The notes beneath the pieces are model-generated. The model made no database searches, was not told the origin of the DNA, and saw only the letters and a list, made by a program, of their open reading frames with translations. Below, piece by piece: positions 17,728 to 28,083 of a stretch of DNA of 64,000 nt (within the stretch, counting starts at the first letter, position 1; every line of letters begins with the position of its first letter). The DNA comes from Vibrio ulleungensis (GTDB lineage: Bacteria > Pseudomonadota > Gammaproteobacteria > Enterobacterales > Vibrionaceae). The stretch lies in NCBI RefSeq assembly GCF_016900875.1, contig NZ_JAFEUM010000005.1, positions 124,001 through 188,000 of the forward strand. The letters run 5' to 3'. Made by a program: the position numbers and the translations under genes.

Positions 17728-19776
17728 ATGAAACCTACAACCCTATTAAAAATTGCTATACTTCCGTCGCTACTGAGCATCTCAGTCGCACAAGCCCTGC
17801 CTAATGGAGCCTCCTCGCTTCCAGAGCCCGCACAGATTCCAAATCGTTTGGAAATCAAACAGTTTATGCCTGATGAACTGATGCAAGTTAAAGCTCTGGA
17901 GAGTTACACTGAGCCTGCATGGGTTACCGAAAAATTCGTTAACGCCGGTTTGTTACCGCCAGTTAAAGACCGCTTACCTAAAGAACCTATCGTGATGATG
18001 ACCGAGTCTATGCCTGATGGTGTGGGTGAATACGGTGGCGTTTTCCGTCACTCCATTGGTGGTCGACCACAAGGATGGAACTGGGCTGCAGCGCAAACTC
18101 AAGGCTGGGGCGGCATTAACTACACGGTCCAACAGTGTTTGACCAGCACCGGACCTATGTACCAACTAAAAGGTGAAGCTCTACAAGTGCTGCCAAACCT
18201 AGCAACTGACTGGCAGTGGTCTGACGATAAAATGTCATTGACCATGAACCTGCTAGAAGGTGCGCGTTGGTCTGATGGCGAACTGTTTACCTCTGAAGAT
18301 GTGCGTTTTTACTGGGAAGACACCGTTCTTGAAGAGCGTATTCCGTCATTCAGTTCAGCAGACGCTATTGGCGCTGGTGCTAAGCTAGAGGTCGTTGATG
18401 AGTACACAATTCGTTGGCACTTCGAGAAACCAAGCCAAAATCAAGCGCTGTATAACATGTCGTTTTTGACCTTCTGTCCAGGGCCTGCGCACGTACTCAA
18501 AGCGCACCATCCTAAGTACACAGAAGGCAAAACTTTCGACGACTTCACCAATGCGCTACCAGCGGATGAGTTACCAGCTGTGACAATGGGACCATGGGTA
18601 CCAACCGATGTGAAGACGGACCAAATTATTGTTTTGCGTCGTAATCCGTATTTTTGGAAAGTGGACGAAAAGGGCCAGCAGTTACCTTACATGGATGAAA
18701 TGCATTTCAATTTAGGTACATGGGAAGGTCGCACCATTCAAACTTTGGCGGGTACCGCAGACTTCTCTAACATGGAAAACCCACCTATTTATCTAGAAAC
18801 CTTGCGTAAGTTAGCGGGTGATAATGCTAAAGCAACAGCAATGTTTGGTCCGCGTAACTTGAGTTGGGCGATCCAGATGAACCAAAACCCAACCATGTCG
18901 GTGGCTGATGTTCGTCAAGAAGGTATCCGACTACTTAACCGAGATCTTAAGTTCCGTAAAGCGATCAGCCATGCGGTCGATCGTAAAACGTTAGGACAAG
19001 CGTTGGTGAAAGGGCCATTTACCGCCGAATACGCGGGTGGCTTCCATCCAGAAACATCGTTCTATGATGCTGACAGTGTGGTTTACTTTGGCTATGACCA
19101 AGAGTTAGCTAAGCAATACCTTGCTGAACTTGGCTTAAAAGATACCGATGGTGATGGGATCTTAAACTTTACTGAAGGCCCAGCGAAAGGTGAAGAGTTA
19201 GAAATTGTCTTAACGGTCGGTCCAACAAGCTCAGAAGCCGCGCTCGCAGAGAACCTTAACTCGATGATGGGTGAAGTGGGTATTAAGATCATTCCACGCC
19301 CACTTGATAATGTTCAAAACGATGCAGAGCGCGATCGCGGTGCCTTTGATTGGCGTACACACCGTGGTGAGAAAGAGCTCGCGATTCCGTTCCAACGCGT
19401 TGAATGGATTGCTCCAGTCGCAGAAACCGGTCCACTATGGCACCGTGGTAGCAACTCTGATCCGCAGCAACTTCAAGACTTTGAAAAACGTCTTGCCGAG
19501 TTAGCATTAGAGTTCTCATCGGAAGAAGATACCGCGAAACAGAAGGCGTTGATGGCAGAGTTCAATACTCTATTCACTGAAAACGTCTACCACGTAGGCT
19601 TGGTCTCTTACCCTGGTGCACTGTTGGTAAATAAGCGAGTGAAGAACGTGCCCAACGCACCAATTCTTGCTTACCAATGGGCAGAAGACGCGGTAATGCG
19701 TGAACGTCTATGGGTACCAAAAGCAGACCAGATCGCAGAGCTTCAACCAGAAACTCTGCCAACTCACTCTAAGTAA
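17728..19776 (+). CDS. AgpA-like alpha-galactoside ABC binding protein
   Basis: This exported binding protein of about 682 aa is much longer than ordinary family 5 solute-binding proteins. It has a signal peptide (MKPTTLLKIAILPSLLSISVAQA) and SBP_bac_5 signatures (LTMNLLEGARWSDGELFTSEDVRFYWEDT), plus a DTDGDGILNF calcium-loop-like stretch near residue 475. The long variants include, as I recall, AgpA, the alpha-galactoside-binding protein of Sinorhizobium, encoded next to melA. The same context here (melR, melA) supports that role. The start at 17728 gives a clean signal peptide; an in-frame ATG at 17713 is possible. A stable hairpin follows the stop. Confidence 0.82.
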   Translation: MKPTTLLKIAILPSLLSISVAQALPNGASSLPEPAQIPNRLEIKQFMPDELMQVKALESYTEPAWVTEKFVNAGLLPPVKDRLPKEPIVMMTESMPDGVGEYGGVFRHSIGGRPQGWNWAAAQTQGWGGINYTVQQCLTSTGPMYQLKGEALQVLPNLATDWQWSDDKMSLTMNLLEGARWSDGELFTSEDVRFYWEDTVLEERIPSFSSADAIGAGAKLEVVDEYTIRWHFEKPSQNQALYNMSFLTFCPGPAHVLKAHHPKYTEGKTFDDFTNALPADELPAVTMGPWVPTDVKTDQIIVLRRNPYFWKVDEKGQQLPYMDEMHFNLGTWEGRTIQTLAGTADFSNMENPPIYLETLRKLAGDNAKATAMFGPRNLSWAIQMNQNPTMSVADVRQEGIRLLNRDLKFRKAISHAVDRKTLGQALVKGPFTAEYAGGFHPETSFYDADSVVYFGYDQELAKQYLAELGLKDTDGDGILNFTEGPAKGEELEIVLTVGPTSSEAALAENLNSMMGEVGIKIIPRPLDNVQNDAERDRGAFDWRTHRGEKELAIPFQRVEWIAPVAETGPLWHRGSNSDPQQLQDFEKRLAELALEFSSEEDTAKQKALMAEFNTLFTENVYHVGLVSYPGALLVNKRVKNVPNAPILAYQWAEDAVMRERLWVPKADQIAELQPETLPTHSK

Positions 19777-19785
19777 ATCGTGTCG

Positions 19786-19818
19786 GAGGGTTGGCACACT
19801 ATGCGCCTGCCAACCCTC
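19786..19818 (+). other. Stable hairpin after binding-protein gene
   Basis: A perfect 11-bp stem GAGGGTTGGCA (19786-19796) / TGCCAACCCTC (19808-19818) lies in the gap before the permease genes and is not followed by a T run. It resembles the mRNA-stabilising hairpins that raise binding-protein output in ABC operons. Confidence 0.6.
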
Positions 19819-19881
19819 TAGTCACTTTACTTCTAGTCACCTGTTACGAGGGGAGAATATCTCCCCTATCTGGAGAACTCC

Positions 19882-20880
19882 ATGCTCGATTTTATAAGCA
19901 AGCGCTTGCTGGGCACCCTGATCCTGCTATTTGTGCTGAGCGTGCTGACATTTGTCATCATTCAACTGCCAAGTGGTGATTACGGCGACTTGGTAAAAAA
20001 CCAAGCCATGACGATGGGCGGGGCATCACCGGCTCAAGCGGAATTGCTCGCAGAGCAGGCGAGGGAACGCTTTGGTCTTAATGACCCACTCATTGTTCAA
20101 TATGGCCGATGGATTGGTAATATTGTATTTCACTTCGACTTTGGTCACTCATTTGCCTACAACAAACCGGTAATGGAAGTGGTCGGTGATCGCTTACCTC
20201 GCACGTTAGCCATTGCCCTATCTTGTCATATTGGTGCGACCCTACTAGGCGTACTTGCTGGTATTTATGCCGCACGCCGTCAAAACAAAGTAGGCGATCG
20301 CGTTGCGACACTGTTTTCATTTATTGCCATGACCGTACCACGCTTCGTGATGGCGATTATTTTGGTCTACTTCATGGTGTTTGTTTGGGATGTAGGCTCC
20401 ATTGGTGCCATGAACTCCCCGCAATACATGTTTGAGCCGATGTCGTGGGCAAAATTTTGGGACACCATTGTTCATATTTGGCCCGTTATTTTGATTGCAG
20501 CCTTCGGTGGTATGGCATTTAACCTTCGTATTATGCGCGGTAACTTGCTGGATGTGTTGAAGCTTCAGTATGTCGAAACTGCTCGAGCCAAAGGCTTAAC
20601 CGAAAACCGTGTCATTTATAAACACGCGGTGCCTAACGCGATGCACAGTTTAGTGTCTTATCAAGGTGTGGCCCTTCCGTACATGATCACGGGTGAAATG
20701 GAAGCTGCGATGGTTTTGGGTATCCCGACTATCGGTCCATTGATCATCAGTGCTATGGCTGAACAAGACGTCTATGTCATCGGCACCATCATGCTACTTA
20801 TCGCAGCGCTACTGGTTATTGGTAATTTGATTGCTGATATTCTTCTCGCTGTATTAGATCCACGCATTCGACTTGCTTAG
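19882..20880 (+). CDS. ABC transporter permease, DppB-like
   Basis: This 332-aa inner-membrane permease starts MLDFISKRLLGTLILLFVLSVLTFVIIQLPSGDYGD, the usual first membrane segment of DppB-type permeases. It has the coupling-loop region YVETARAKGLTENRVIYKHAVPNAM and ends VLDPRIRLA. A good ribosome site (TGGAG) precedes it. It forms the pore with the next gene product for the presumed alpha-galactoside importer. Confidence 0.9.
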   Translation: MLDFISKRLLGTLILLFVLSVLTFVIIQLPSGDYGDLVKNQAMTMGGASPAQAELLAEQARERFGLNDPLIVQYGRWIGNIVFHFDFGHSFAYNKPVMEVVGDRLPRTLAIALSCHIGATLLGVLAGIYAARRQNKVGDRVATLFSFIAMTVPRFVMAIILVYFMVFVWDVGSIGAMNSPQYMFEPMSWAKFWDTIVHIWPVILIAAFGGMAFNLRIMRGNLLDVLKLQYVETARAKGLTENRVIYKHAVPNAMHSLVSYQGVALPYMITGEMEAAMVLGIPTIGPLIISAMAEQDVYVIGTIMLLIAALLVIGNLIADILLAVLDPRIRLA

Positions 20881-20888
20881 GAGTACTC

Positions 20889-21980
20889 ATGCAAACGCTT
20901 GATTCTAGTTCTCAAAACTACTCCAGTCTGGTCTGGCTGCGATTTTCAAAAAATAAGACCGCTCTGTTCAGTTTAGTGCTGATTGTATTGTTGGTGTTGG
21001 CGGCTGTATTTGCCCCCTTCTTATCACCTAACGATCCACTGAAACGCTATGGAGAAAACATTTACGATGCGCCAGCAAACCTTTATTGGTTTGATGAAGA
21101 TGGCAGCTTCCACCTACGTCCTTTTGTTTATGGAAAAACGTCTGAGTTGGATCCGGTGACCTTTTTACCGGTCATTACGGAAGACCGTTCTCAGCGTATT
21201 CATTTAACCTTTTTTAGCAAAGGGTGGGAGTATGAACTCTTTGGTATCAGTGCTTCTCGCCACCTTGTTGGTTTGGAAGACGGTTCACCACTGTTTTTAA
21301 TCGGCAGTGACAACTTAGGGCGAGACTTGTTGTCGCGCTGCCTTGATGGCAGTCGAATCACGTTATTGTTCTCATTTTGTGTGGTCTCTGTGGTGGTGAT
21401 TGTCGGGACATTAGTGGGCATGTTATCGGGCTATCTAGGGGGGACCTTTGATTTGATTGCGCAGCGGATTGCTGAGCTCGCCCTGGCGTTTCCTGCTGTA
21501 CCACTTTATCTCGCGCTAATTGCGGTTCTGCCCGCCACGGCTAACTCCACCATGGTGTTTGTCATGTTGGTGGTGATTTTGTCGTGCTTGCAATGGGCCT
21601 TCATTGCTCGCCAAGTTCGCGGGCAGGTGATGTCTTTACGCGGACTCGACTACATCCGCTCGGCAAAATCGGTAGGCGCTAAAGATATGCGTATCGTCAT
21701 GCGACATATATTGCCAAACATCACCAGTAACGTGGTTGTACTCGCCACCATGATGTTCCCAACAGTTGTGCTCACCGAAAGCTTTTTTAGTTTCCTATCG
21801 GTAGGTATAAAAGCGCCAATGATCAGCTGGGGATCATTACTTAACGCTGCGGGTCAATACCAAACCATTGGTTCGTACCCTTGGTTGCTGGCACCGGTTG
21901 GCTTCATTCTCATTGCGGTACTTGGTTTTAACGCTTTAGGCGATGGCCTGCGTGACGCCGTTGACCCATATTCATCTTAG
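20889..21980 (+). CDS. ABC transporter permease, DppC-like
   Basis: This 363-aa permease is longer than usual because of an insert of about 60 residues between the first membrane segment and the LIGSDNLGRDLLSRCLDGSRITL motif (residues about 50-130). Comparable inserts occur in permeases paired with the long binding proteins. The EAA loop (YIRSAKSVGAKDMRIVMRHILPNI) and the C-terminal LGDGLRDAVDPY signature are intact. It begins 9 bp after the previous gene. Confidence 0.9.
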   Translation: MQTLDSSSQNYSSLVWLRFSKNKTALFSLVLIVLLVLAAVFAPFLSPNDPLKRYGENIYDAPANLYWFDEDGSFHLRPFVYGKTSELDPVTFLPVITEDRSQRIHLTFFSKGWEYELFGISASRHLVGLEDGSPLFLIGSDNLGRDLLSRCLDGSRITLLFSFCVVSVVVIVGTLVGMLSGYLGGTFDLIAQRIAELALAFPAVPLYLALIAVLPATANSTMVFVMLVVILSCLQWAFIARQVRGQVMSLRGLDYIRSAKSVGAKDMRIVMRHILPNITSNVVVLATMMFPTVVLTESFFSFLSVGIKAPMISWGSLLNAAGQYQTIGSYPWLLAPVGFILIAVLGFNALGDGLRDAVDPYSS

Positions 21981-21988
21981 GAGCAAAC

Positions 21989-23611
21989 ATGAAACAGAAC
22001 GTTATTGCAGAGGTAAAAGACCTCAATATCAGCTTTGCGACCCTAGATGGCCAGGTGGACGCGCTGCGAAACATTAACTACCAGATCCGACAAGGACAGA
22101 TGGTGGCGTTGGTTGGTGAAAGTGGCAGCGGTAAATCGGTCTCGGCACGCACCTTTATGGGGCTCACCGCAGAAAACGCCATTATTGGGGAAAGCAGCGA
22201 AGTTTGCTTCAATCAGCGCGATGTGAGTAAGCTAAAACCCAAAGAGCTTCGAAACTTACGCGGTAATGAAATTTCGATGATCTTCCAAGAGCCAATGACC
22301 TCGCTCAATCCTTTGTATACCTTGGGTGAGCAGATCACAGAAGCCATTTTAGTGCATCAAAAAATGTCGGGTGCCGAGGCAAAGGCGCGCACCATTGAAT
22401 TATTTGAATTGGTGCAAATCCCTCAGCCTGCGGAGCGCTTTGACCAATACCCTCACCAATTATCGGGGGGGCAGAGACAGCGTGTAATGATCGCTATGGC
22501 TTTAGCTAATGATCCTGAGTTGTTGATCGCCGATGAGCCAACCACAGCGCTGGATGTGACGGTGCAAGCGAAGATCTTACAGCTGATCAAAGAGCTTCAA
22601 CTGCAAAAGCAGATGAGTGTGCTATTGATTACCCACGACTTAACCATTGTGCGTCAGTTTGCCGATTACATTTATGTTATGAAGCAAGGTGAAGTGGTCG
22701 AGCACAATACGACGACTGAGATTTTTGACGCGCCTCAGCATCCTTATACACAGATGCTGATCAACTCAGAGCCAAAGGGCCGACATACCCCACTTGATAT
22801 CGACTCACCAGAGGTGCTGCGAGCAGACAAAATGCGAGTTGAATTTAGCCTTGGCAAAAAGTCGTTCTTTTCACGCAAGCCACCCAAGTCTCTTCTGGCT
22901 GTTGATGATATATCCATCTCGCTTAAACGGGGTGAAACACTGGGTATTGTAGGAGAGAGTGGCTCAGGTAAAACCACATTGGCGATGGCTGTCTTCCAAC
23001 TGCTCAATGAAGGCAAGACCAGTGGGGAAGTGACCTGGGAAGGGCGCCGAATCGATAACATGAAAGCGGATGAGTTGCGCACTCTAAGGCAAGAGCTGCA
23101 AGTGGTCTTTCAAGACCCGTTTGCGTCGCTCAACCCTCGCTTAAGTGTGGAGCAAATTTTGGCTGAAGGTCTGATTGTAAACAAGGTTTGCGCTAACGCT
23201 GATGAGCGCCGTGCCAAGTGTGAACAGGCATTGGAAGATGCGGGCCTTCCAAAAGACATTCTCAACCGTTACCCACACGAATTCTCTGGTGGACAGCGTC
23301 AGCGTATCGCGATTGCGCGTGCATTGGTACTGGATCCTAAAGTGATTCTATTGGATGAGCCGACCTCTGCTTTGGACTTAACGATTCAAAATAAAATCGT
23401 CGAACTGCTCAAAGAGTTGCAGCAAAAACGAGGTATTTCGTATCTGTTTATTTCTCACGATTTGCGCGTGGTGAGAGCGCTGTGTCACCGTGTACTTGTG
23501 ATGCGTCATGGTGAAGAGATAGAGCAAGGGCCTACCTCGGAAGTGCTTGAACAATCGGAACACTCTTATACCCAGAAATTGTTGAAAGCGGCGTTTGAAA
23601 TCGCTGCATAA
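21989..23611 (+). CDS. Double-domain ABC ATPase (DppD-DppF fusion)
   Basis: This 540-aa ATPase carries two complete nucleotide-binding domains in one chain. The first has Walker A GESGSGKS (about 41-48), LSGGQRQRV and [12 protein letters not shown]. The second has GESGSGKTT (about 325), FSGGQRQRI and [12 protein letters not shown]. It therefore replaces the two separate ATPases of the first ABC operon, as in GsiA/YejF-type transporters. It starts 9 bp after the permease gene and is followed 19 bp later by melA. Confidence 0.93.
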   Translation: MKQNVIAEVKDLNISFATLDGQVDALRNINYQIRQGQMVALVGESGSGKSVSARTFMGLTAENAIIGESSEVCFNQRDVSKLKPKELRNLRGNEISMIFQEPMTSLNPLYTLGEQITEAILVHQKMSGAEAKARTIELFELVQIPQPAERFDQYPHQLSGGQRQRVMIAMALANDPELLIADEPTTALDVTVQAKILQLIKELQLQKQMSVLLITHDLTIVRQFADYIYVMKQGEVVEHNTTTEIFDAPQHPYTQMLINSEPKGRHTPLDIDSPEVLRADKMRVEFSLGKKSFFSRKPPKSLLAVDDISISLKRGETLGIVGESGSGKTTLAMAVFQLLNEGKTSGEVTWEGRRIDNMKADELRTLRQELQVVFQDPFASLNPRLSVEQILAEGLIVNKVCANADERRAKCEQALEDAGLPKDILNRYPHEFSGGQRQRIAIARALVLDPKVILLDEPTSALDLTIQNKIVELLKELQQKRGISYLFISHDLRVVRALCHRVLVMRHGEEIEQGPTSEVLEQSEHSYTQKLLKAAFEIAA

Positions 23612-23629
23612 CCTAAGGAAATGATCGCT

Positions 23630-24979
23630 ATGAAACAACCTAAAATCTGTATCATCGGTGCAGGAAGCACAGTTTTTGCAAAAAATATCCTTGGCGATAC
23701 GCTTTACTTGCCGGCGTTTAAACGCTGTCATATTTCGCTGCATGATATCGATGAGACGCGTCTTGAAGAGTCGAGCCTTGTAGTGTCAAAGCTTGCAAAA
23801 ACCTTAGGTGCGGAGCCTAGGATCACGCAAACGACGGATCGTAAACTGGCGTTAAAAGATGCTGATTTTGTGATCACTATGTTTCAGGTAGGTGGGTATG
23901 AACCGGCGACGGTAACTGATTTTGAGATCCCTAAAGCTTACGGCCTGCGTCAAACGATCGCAGATACCTTAGGTGTGGGTGGGATCATGCGTGCATTGCG
24001 CACAATCCCAGTTTTCTTAGACATTGCCAGTGATATGCGTGAGCAGTGCCCCGAGGCGACCATGCTCAATTACGTTAACCCAATGGCGATGATTTCTTGG
24101 GCAATGCAGCGTATGGCATCGGATATTAAATATGTTGGGTTGTGCCACTCAGTGCAAGGGACTGCTGCTGAGCTGGCTCACGATCTCGACATCAACGTAG
24201 ACGATCTTCGCTACACCGCTGCGGGGATCAATCACGTTGCCTTTATGCTCACCTTTGAAGGTAGAAATGAACAGGGTGAATACGTTGACCTTTACCCGCG
24301 TTTAAAAGAGGCTTACACCTCTGGTAAAGCGCCGAAAGCGAACATTCATAACCCTCGATGCGAGAACAAAGTACGCTACGAAATGATGATGCGTTTGGGC
24401 TATTTCGTCACCGAGTCTTCAGAACACTTTGCTGAGTACACCCCATGGTTTATTAAGGAAGGACGTGAAGACTTGCTTGAAAAATATAGCGTTCCTTTGG
24501 ACGAATACCCGATTCGCTGCGTTGAGCAAATAGCGGCGTGGAAAGATGAAGCACAGGCGTATCGTGATGCGAAAACTATCGAAGTTAAACAAAGCCATGA
24601 GTATGCGAGCAAGATCTTGAACTCCATCTGGACCGGAGAGCCTTCAGTGATTTATGGCAACGTGGGTAACTATGGCCTTATCGATAATTTACCAGAAGGA
24701 TGCGCAGTTGAGGTCCCTTGTTTGATTGATGCAAATGGTATTCAACCTGTTAAAGTCGGCCGATTGCCAGAGCACTTAGCGGCGCTAATCCGCACTAACG
24801 TGAATGTTCAAGCATTGGTTGTTGAGTCCATGGTGACCCAAAATCGTGACCACATTTATCATGCGGCCATGCTAGATCCTCATACAGGCGCTGAGCTGGA
24901 TCTCGACCAGATTTGGTCGTTGGTGGATGAGCTAATCGCCGCGCATGGAAACTTTATGCCAGACTATCTGCGCCAGTAA
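23630..24979 (+). CDS. melA: Alpha-galactosidase MelA (GH4)
   Basis: This 449-aa protein is very close to E. coli MelA over its whole length. It has IIGAGSTVFAKNILGD (NAD-binding loop), ITMFQVGGYEPATVTDFEIP, QTIADTLGVGGIMRALRTIP, MLNYVNPMAM, the GH4 metal/catalytic motif GLCHSVQGT and AGINHVAF. GH4 enzymes cleave alpha-galactosides such as melibiose in the cytoplasm using NAD+ and a divalent metal by an oxidation-elimination route. The ATG at 23630 is preferred over one at 23621 because the AAGGAA ribosome site is better spaced. It ends the operon, with a terminator after it. Confidence 0.94.
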   Translation: MKQPKICIIGAGSTVFAKNILGDTLYLPAFKRCHISLHDIDETRLEESSLVVSKLAKTLGAEPRITQTTDRKLALKDADFVITMFQVGGYEPATVTDFEIPKAYGLRQTIADTLGVGGIMRALRTIPVFLDIASDMREQCPEATMLNYVNPMAMISWAMQRMASDIKYVGLCHSVQGTAAELAHDLDINVDDLRYTAAGINHVAFMLTFEGRNEQGEYVDLYPRLKEAYTSGKAPKANIHNPRCENKVRYEMMMRLGYFVTESSEHFAEYTPWFIKEGREDLLEKYSVPLDEYPIRCVEQIAAWKDEAQAYRDAKTIEVKQSHEYASKILNSIWTGEPSVIYGNVGNYGLIDNLPEGCAVEVPCLIDANGIQPVKVGRLPEHLAALIRTNVNVQALVVESMVTQNRDHIYHAAMLDPHTGAELDLDQIWSLVDELIAAHGNFMPDYLRQ

Positions 24980-25007
24980 ACGCATAAAAAGTTGTTGGGT
25001 TAAGTTA

Positions 25008-25039
25008 AACCTCGCCAGTACCTTGGTGAGGTTTTTTTT
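25008..25039 (+). terminator. Terminator after melA
   Basis: Stem AACCTCGCCA (25008-25017) / TGGTGAGGTT (25024-25033), one G-T pair, followed by T residues to 25039. Confidence 0.85.
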
Positions 25040-25145
25040 AAGCCTGAGCGACAGTAGAAAAATTGCGACGCGAAAGGGAGCACTCCCTAAGACTTGTAAA
25101 AGAGGCTATACTTCGCGGATTTTCTAAACTTGAAGAGTCAGTCAT

Positions 25146-25862
25146 ATGTCATTTACAGATCTTGTGCATGCAAGGCGTTCGGTACGTAAGTTCGACCAAT
25201 CACACAGCTTTGATAGCCAAAGTGTCGACAATGCTTTGGCGCTAGCACAGCTGAGTCCAAACAGTTCAAACATGCAGTTGTGGGAGTTTCACCGAGTGGT
25301 CAATCCCGCACTGATTGAGCAAATGGGGCCCCTTTGCATGAAGCAAAATGCCGCAGCCACGGCAAACGAGTTGGTGCTGTTTGTCGTCACTCCAGATAAG
25401 TGGAAACAACGCGCACAGCTAAATGCGCAGCAGGTTAGAGCAAACTTCAGTGGAAGAGAAGATCTGCCGGTGGCCAAAAGGGCATTTAAATACTACGAAA
25501 CGTTGATCCCAGCGCTTTATAACAATGACGCTTTAGGTATTAGAGGCGCGGTACGTAAAGTTTATTCATGGTGGTTAGGGCGCACCAAACCGATGGTTCG
25601 CGAAGTGTCTAAATCGGATGTGCGTGTCACTATGCACAAAAGTGCCTCTCTGGCTGCGATGACATTTATGTACGCTATGAAAGAGCAAGGTTACGACACC
25701 TGCCCTATGGAGGGGTTTGACTCTAAACGCGTAAAAGCGCTGCTAGGGTTACCCGCTAATGTCGAAGTGTGCATGATTGTTAGTTGTGGCAAGGCGCTAG
25801 CGGAAGGTGTCTACGGTGACAGGCATCGTGTAGAGCTTAGCTCAATAACCCACAGCCATTAA
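25146..25862 (+). CDS. Nitroreductase family protein
   Basis: This 238-aa protein belongs to the FMN-dependent nitroreductase family. It has LVHARRSVRKFDQSH at the N-terminus (the Arg-rich FMN phosphate site), LSPNSSNMQLWEFH, and a C-terminal YDTCPMEGFDSKRVKALLGLP stretch typical of the fold. The enzymes are homodimers that reduce nitroaromatics, quinones or related compounds with NAD(P)H. The substrate is unknown. It is a single gene, convergent with the GGDEF-EAL gene 8 bp away. Confidence 0.85.
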   Translation: MSFTDLVHARRSVRKFDQSHSFDSQSVDNALALAQLSPNSSNMQLWEFHRVVNPALIEQMGPLCMKQNAAATANELVLFVVTPDKWKQRAQLNAQQVRANFSGREDLPVAKRAFKYYETLIPALYNNDALGIRGAVRKVYSWWLGRTKPMVREVSKSDVRVTMHKSASLAAMTFMYAMKEQGYDTCPMEGFDSKRVKALLGLPANVEVCMIVSCGKALAEGVYGDRHRVELSSITHSH

Positions 25863-25870
25863 ATGCGCCT

Positions 25871-28075
25871 TTAACACATCTGATCTTTGAATAATAAGGT
25901 GTGGTTTGCTTGTAACTTCTCGGGAACCAAGCAAGCCTCCTCAAATTGTTGGCGAGGCACAGGCTTGGCAAAATAGTAACCTTGTCCAATGGTGCAGCCA
26001 AGCGCGGCAACGATATCGGATTGTTCTCGATTCTCTATCCCTTCCGCAACGGTCTCGATGCCAAAACCTTCTGCTAAAGAAGCAATAGCGTTAACCAGAT
26101 TGAAGTTCTTATCGTTGGACTCGATATCGTTAACAAAACTTCTATCAACTTTCACTCCATTGAAGTTAAAGCGCTGCATGTAAGACAGTGAAGAGTAGCC
26201 GGTTCCAAAGTCATCCAGCCAAACTGAGTGACCCAATTTTTGCAGCTCGGTTAACACTTGATTGGCTTTTTCCGTATCGTTTAACAATAAGGACTCTGTC
26301 ACCTCTAACTGCAACATCTCTGCGGGAACACCATGTTTTTGGGTGATTTTTCGCAGTATGCGTGGCAGATTCTGTCGATATATTTGACGGGCAGATAAGT
26401 TGATTGCCACGTGAAATTCTTCGGAAATTTTGTTTTGTGATAACCAGCGTTTTAAAGCCATGATGGCTTGTTCTATTAAATGTTCGCCAACTTGCAAAAT
26501 GACGTCAGACGACTCGGCAATAGGTATAAACTGATCGGGGAAAATGTAGCCCCTTTCTGGGTGGTTCCATCTTACTAGCGCTTCTGCACCAATCAGTTTC
26601 CCACTGTTTAAGTCAATTTTAGGCTGATACCAAAACTCAAATTGAGAAAGGTCATTCAAGGCCGAATGCAGCTCTTTTTCGATGATGGCTTGGTGTTCAA
26701 AATGCTGACGCATACTTTCACTAAATTCAACATACGCATTTTTACCATTGTCCTTAGCGCGATACATCGCCATATCGGCATACTTGATCAGCTCGTTAGC
26801 GCTGCAATCAAATTTTGATGAAAGCACCACACCTACGCTACCACCTGCTTGAATCAATTCATTCTCTATCTGAATCGGTTCACGCAGTTGCTTCAGAATT
26901 TCTTGAACACACAGATCTTCTTTACTCGCATCCAAATCAACAATAGCGATGACAAATTCGTCGCCACCAATTCGCGAGACCATGTTGAGATCAGCAGTAT
27001 CTGGGTTGATAACCGCTTCGTTTCTTGAGGTAAAATACGTGAGTCGACTTGCGATAGTGTTGAGAAGGACATCCCCGTGACCATGACCAAATGTGTCATT
27101 CACCCATTTAAATTCATCTAGATCGATGAAATACAGATGAATCGAATGTCGTGGTGTTGCCTTTAACAGTGTTTCTAAATGCTCGGTAAATTTGCTTCTA
27201 TTAGGCAGTTGAGTGAGTGTGTCGTGGAACGCCAAATGACGAATGGCTTCGTTCTTACGGTTAATTTTGGCACTCATTTGGTTGTAAGCGTCACTCAACG
27301 CGCCAATTTCATCGTCGCGATAGAACTTTGGAATGTCTTTGTGGTAATCCTCATTTTGGTTGAAATGGTTTATCAGTGTGTTTAAAGGGCGCGTCAGAGA
27401 TTTGGACAATAAAATGGCCAGTGATAGCCCCAATACTACGCTGATCAGAAGCACAACCAGCTGCACCAGTAGAAAGCTTTCTTGTCCTTCTGCTTGGATC
27501 TTTTCGAGTATGCGGCGGTTAGTTAGATTATCTTGATGTAAGGTGTCTTGTCCCAGTTCGATAAATACACTGCCTACCACGACATGCCCTTCTGCGATGG
27601 GCAAAATGACGACCAGTCTCTCTTTATCTGTCGGGCTGCTAAGCGCGTCGAGTACCACAGTCTTCTTTTGAGTGACTGCTTGTTCAATAGCCTCTACATT
27701 GGGGGGTGGAAGCCCAAACTCTTCGAGGTTCTTTGTTCCGTCGTGAAAGATCAGTCCATCAGAATCAATGACATAAATACGTTTTACTTCTTCTAGGGCA
27801 ATCACGGGTTTGATCAACTGGTAGGTATGATCGAGGTTTAAGGTGTAGACAGGATTAAAGAGGTTGTCGGACAAGATTTTTCCGATCGACAAACCTTTGC
27901 GAATGAGTTGATGCTCTAATGCTTTTTCGGTGGTCTGGTTTAATTCATCGAACAAATATTGCGTATTGGCGGTATAAAAGGCGCGATAGGAAAAAAAGTA
28001 CACCACTGTGACCACGGCCAAGATTAATAAGGTGGTTAGGCTAAAACGGACACTCAGTGGGAATTTTGTCTTCAT
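25871..28075 (-). CDS. Membrane GGDEF-EAL cyclic-di-GMP protein
   Basis: This 734-aa inner-membrane protein has a membrane segment at about 12-30, a periplasmic sensor region (31-200), a second membrane segment (202-223), a HAMP-like linker, a diguanylate cyclase domain with an intact GGDEF motif (370-374) and a phosphodiesterase domain with an intact EAL motif (498-500, AEALVRW) and DDFGTGYSS. No RxxD inhibitory site precedes GGDEF. Both activities could therefore be functional, and the net effect on cyclic-di-GMP cannot be predicted. The gene starts 8 bp after a PhnD-like binding-protein gene, so the periplasmic domain probably listens to that protein. Confidence 0.92.
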   Translation of the reverse strand: MKTKFPLSVRFSLTTLLILAVVTVVYFFSYRAFYTANTQYLFDELNQTTEKALEHQLIRKGLSIGKILSDNLFNPVYTLNLDHTYQLIKPVIALEEVKRIYVIDSDGLIFHDGTKNLEEFGLPPPNVEAIEQAVTQKKTVVLDALSSPTDKERLVVILPIAEGHVVVGSVFIELGQDTLHQDNLTNRRILEKIQAEGQESFLLVQLVVLLISVVLGLSLAILLSKSLTRPLNTLINHFNQNEDYHKDIPKFYRDDEIGALSDAYNQMSAKINRKNEAIRHLAFHDTLTQLPNRSKFTEHLETLLKATPRHSIHLYFIDLDEFKWVNDTFGHGHGDVLLNTIASRLTYFTSRNEAVINPDTADLNMVSRIGGDEFVIAIVDLDASKEDLCVQEILKQLREPIQIENELIQAGGSVGVVLSSKFDCSANELIKYADMAMYRAKDNGKNAYVEFSESMRQHFEHQAIIEKELHSALNDLSQFEFWYQPKIDLNSGKLIGAEALVRWNHPERGYIFPDQFIPIAESSDVILQVGEHLIEQAIMALKRWLSQNKISEEFHVAINLSARQIYRQNLPRILRKITQKHGVPAEMLQLEVTESLLLNDTEKANQVLTELQKLGHSVWLDDFGTGYSSLSYMQRFNFNGVKVDRSFVNDIESNDKNFNLVNAIASLAEGFGIETVAEGIENREQSDIVAALGCTIGQGYYFAKPVPRQQFEEACLVPEKLQANHTLLFKDQMC

Positions 28076-28083
28076 TTATTGGC

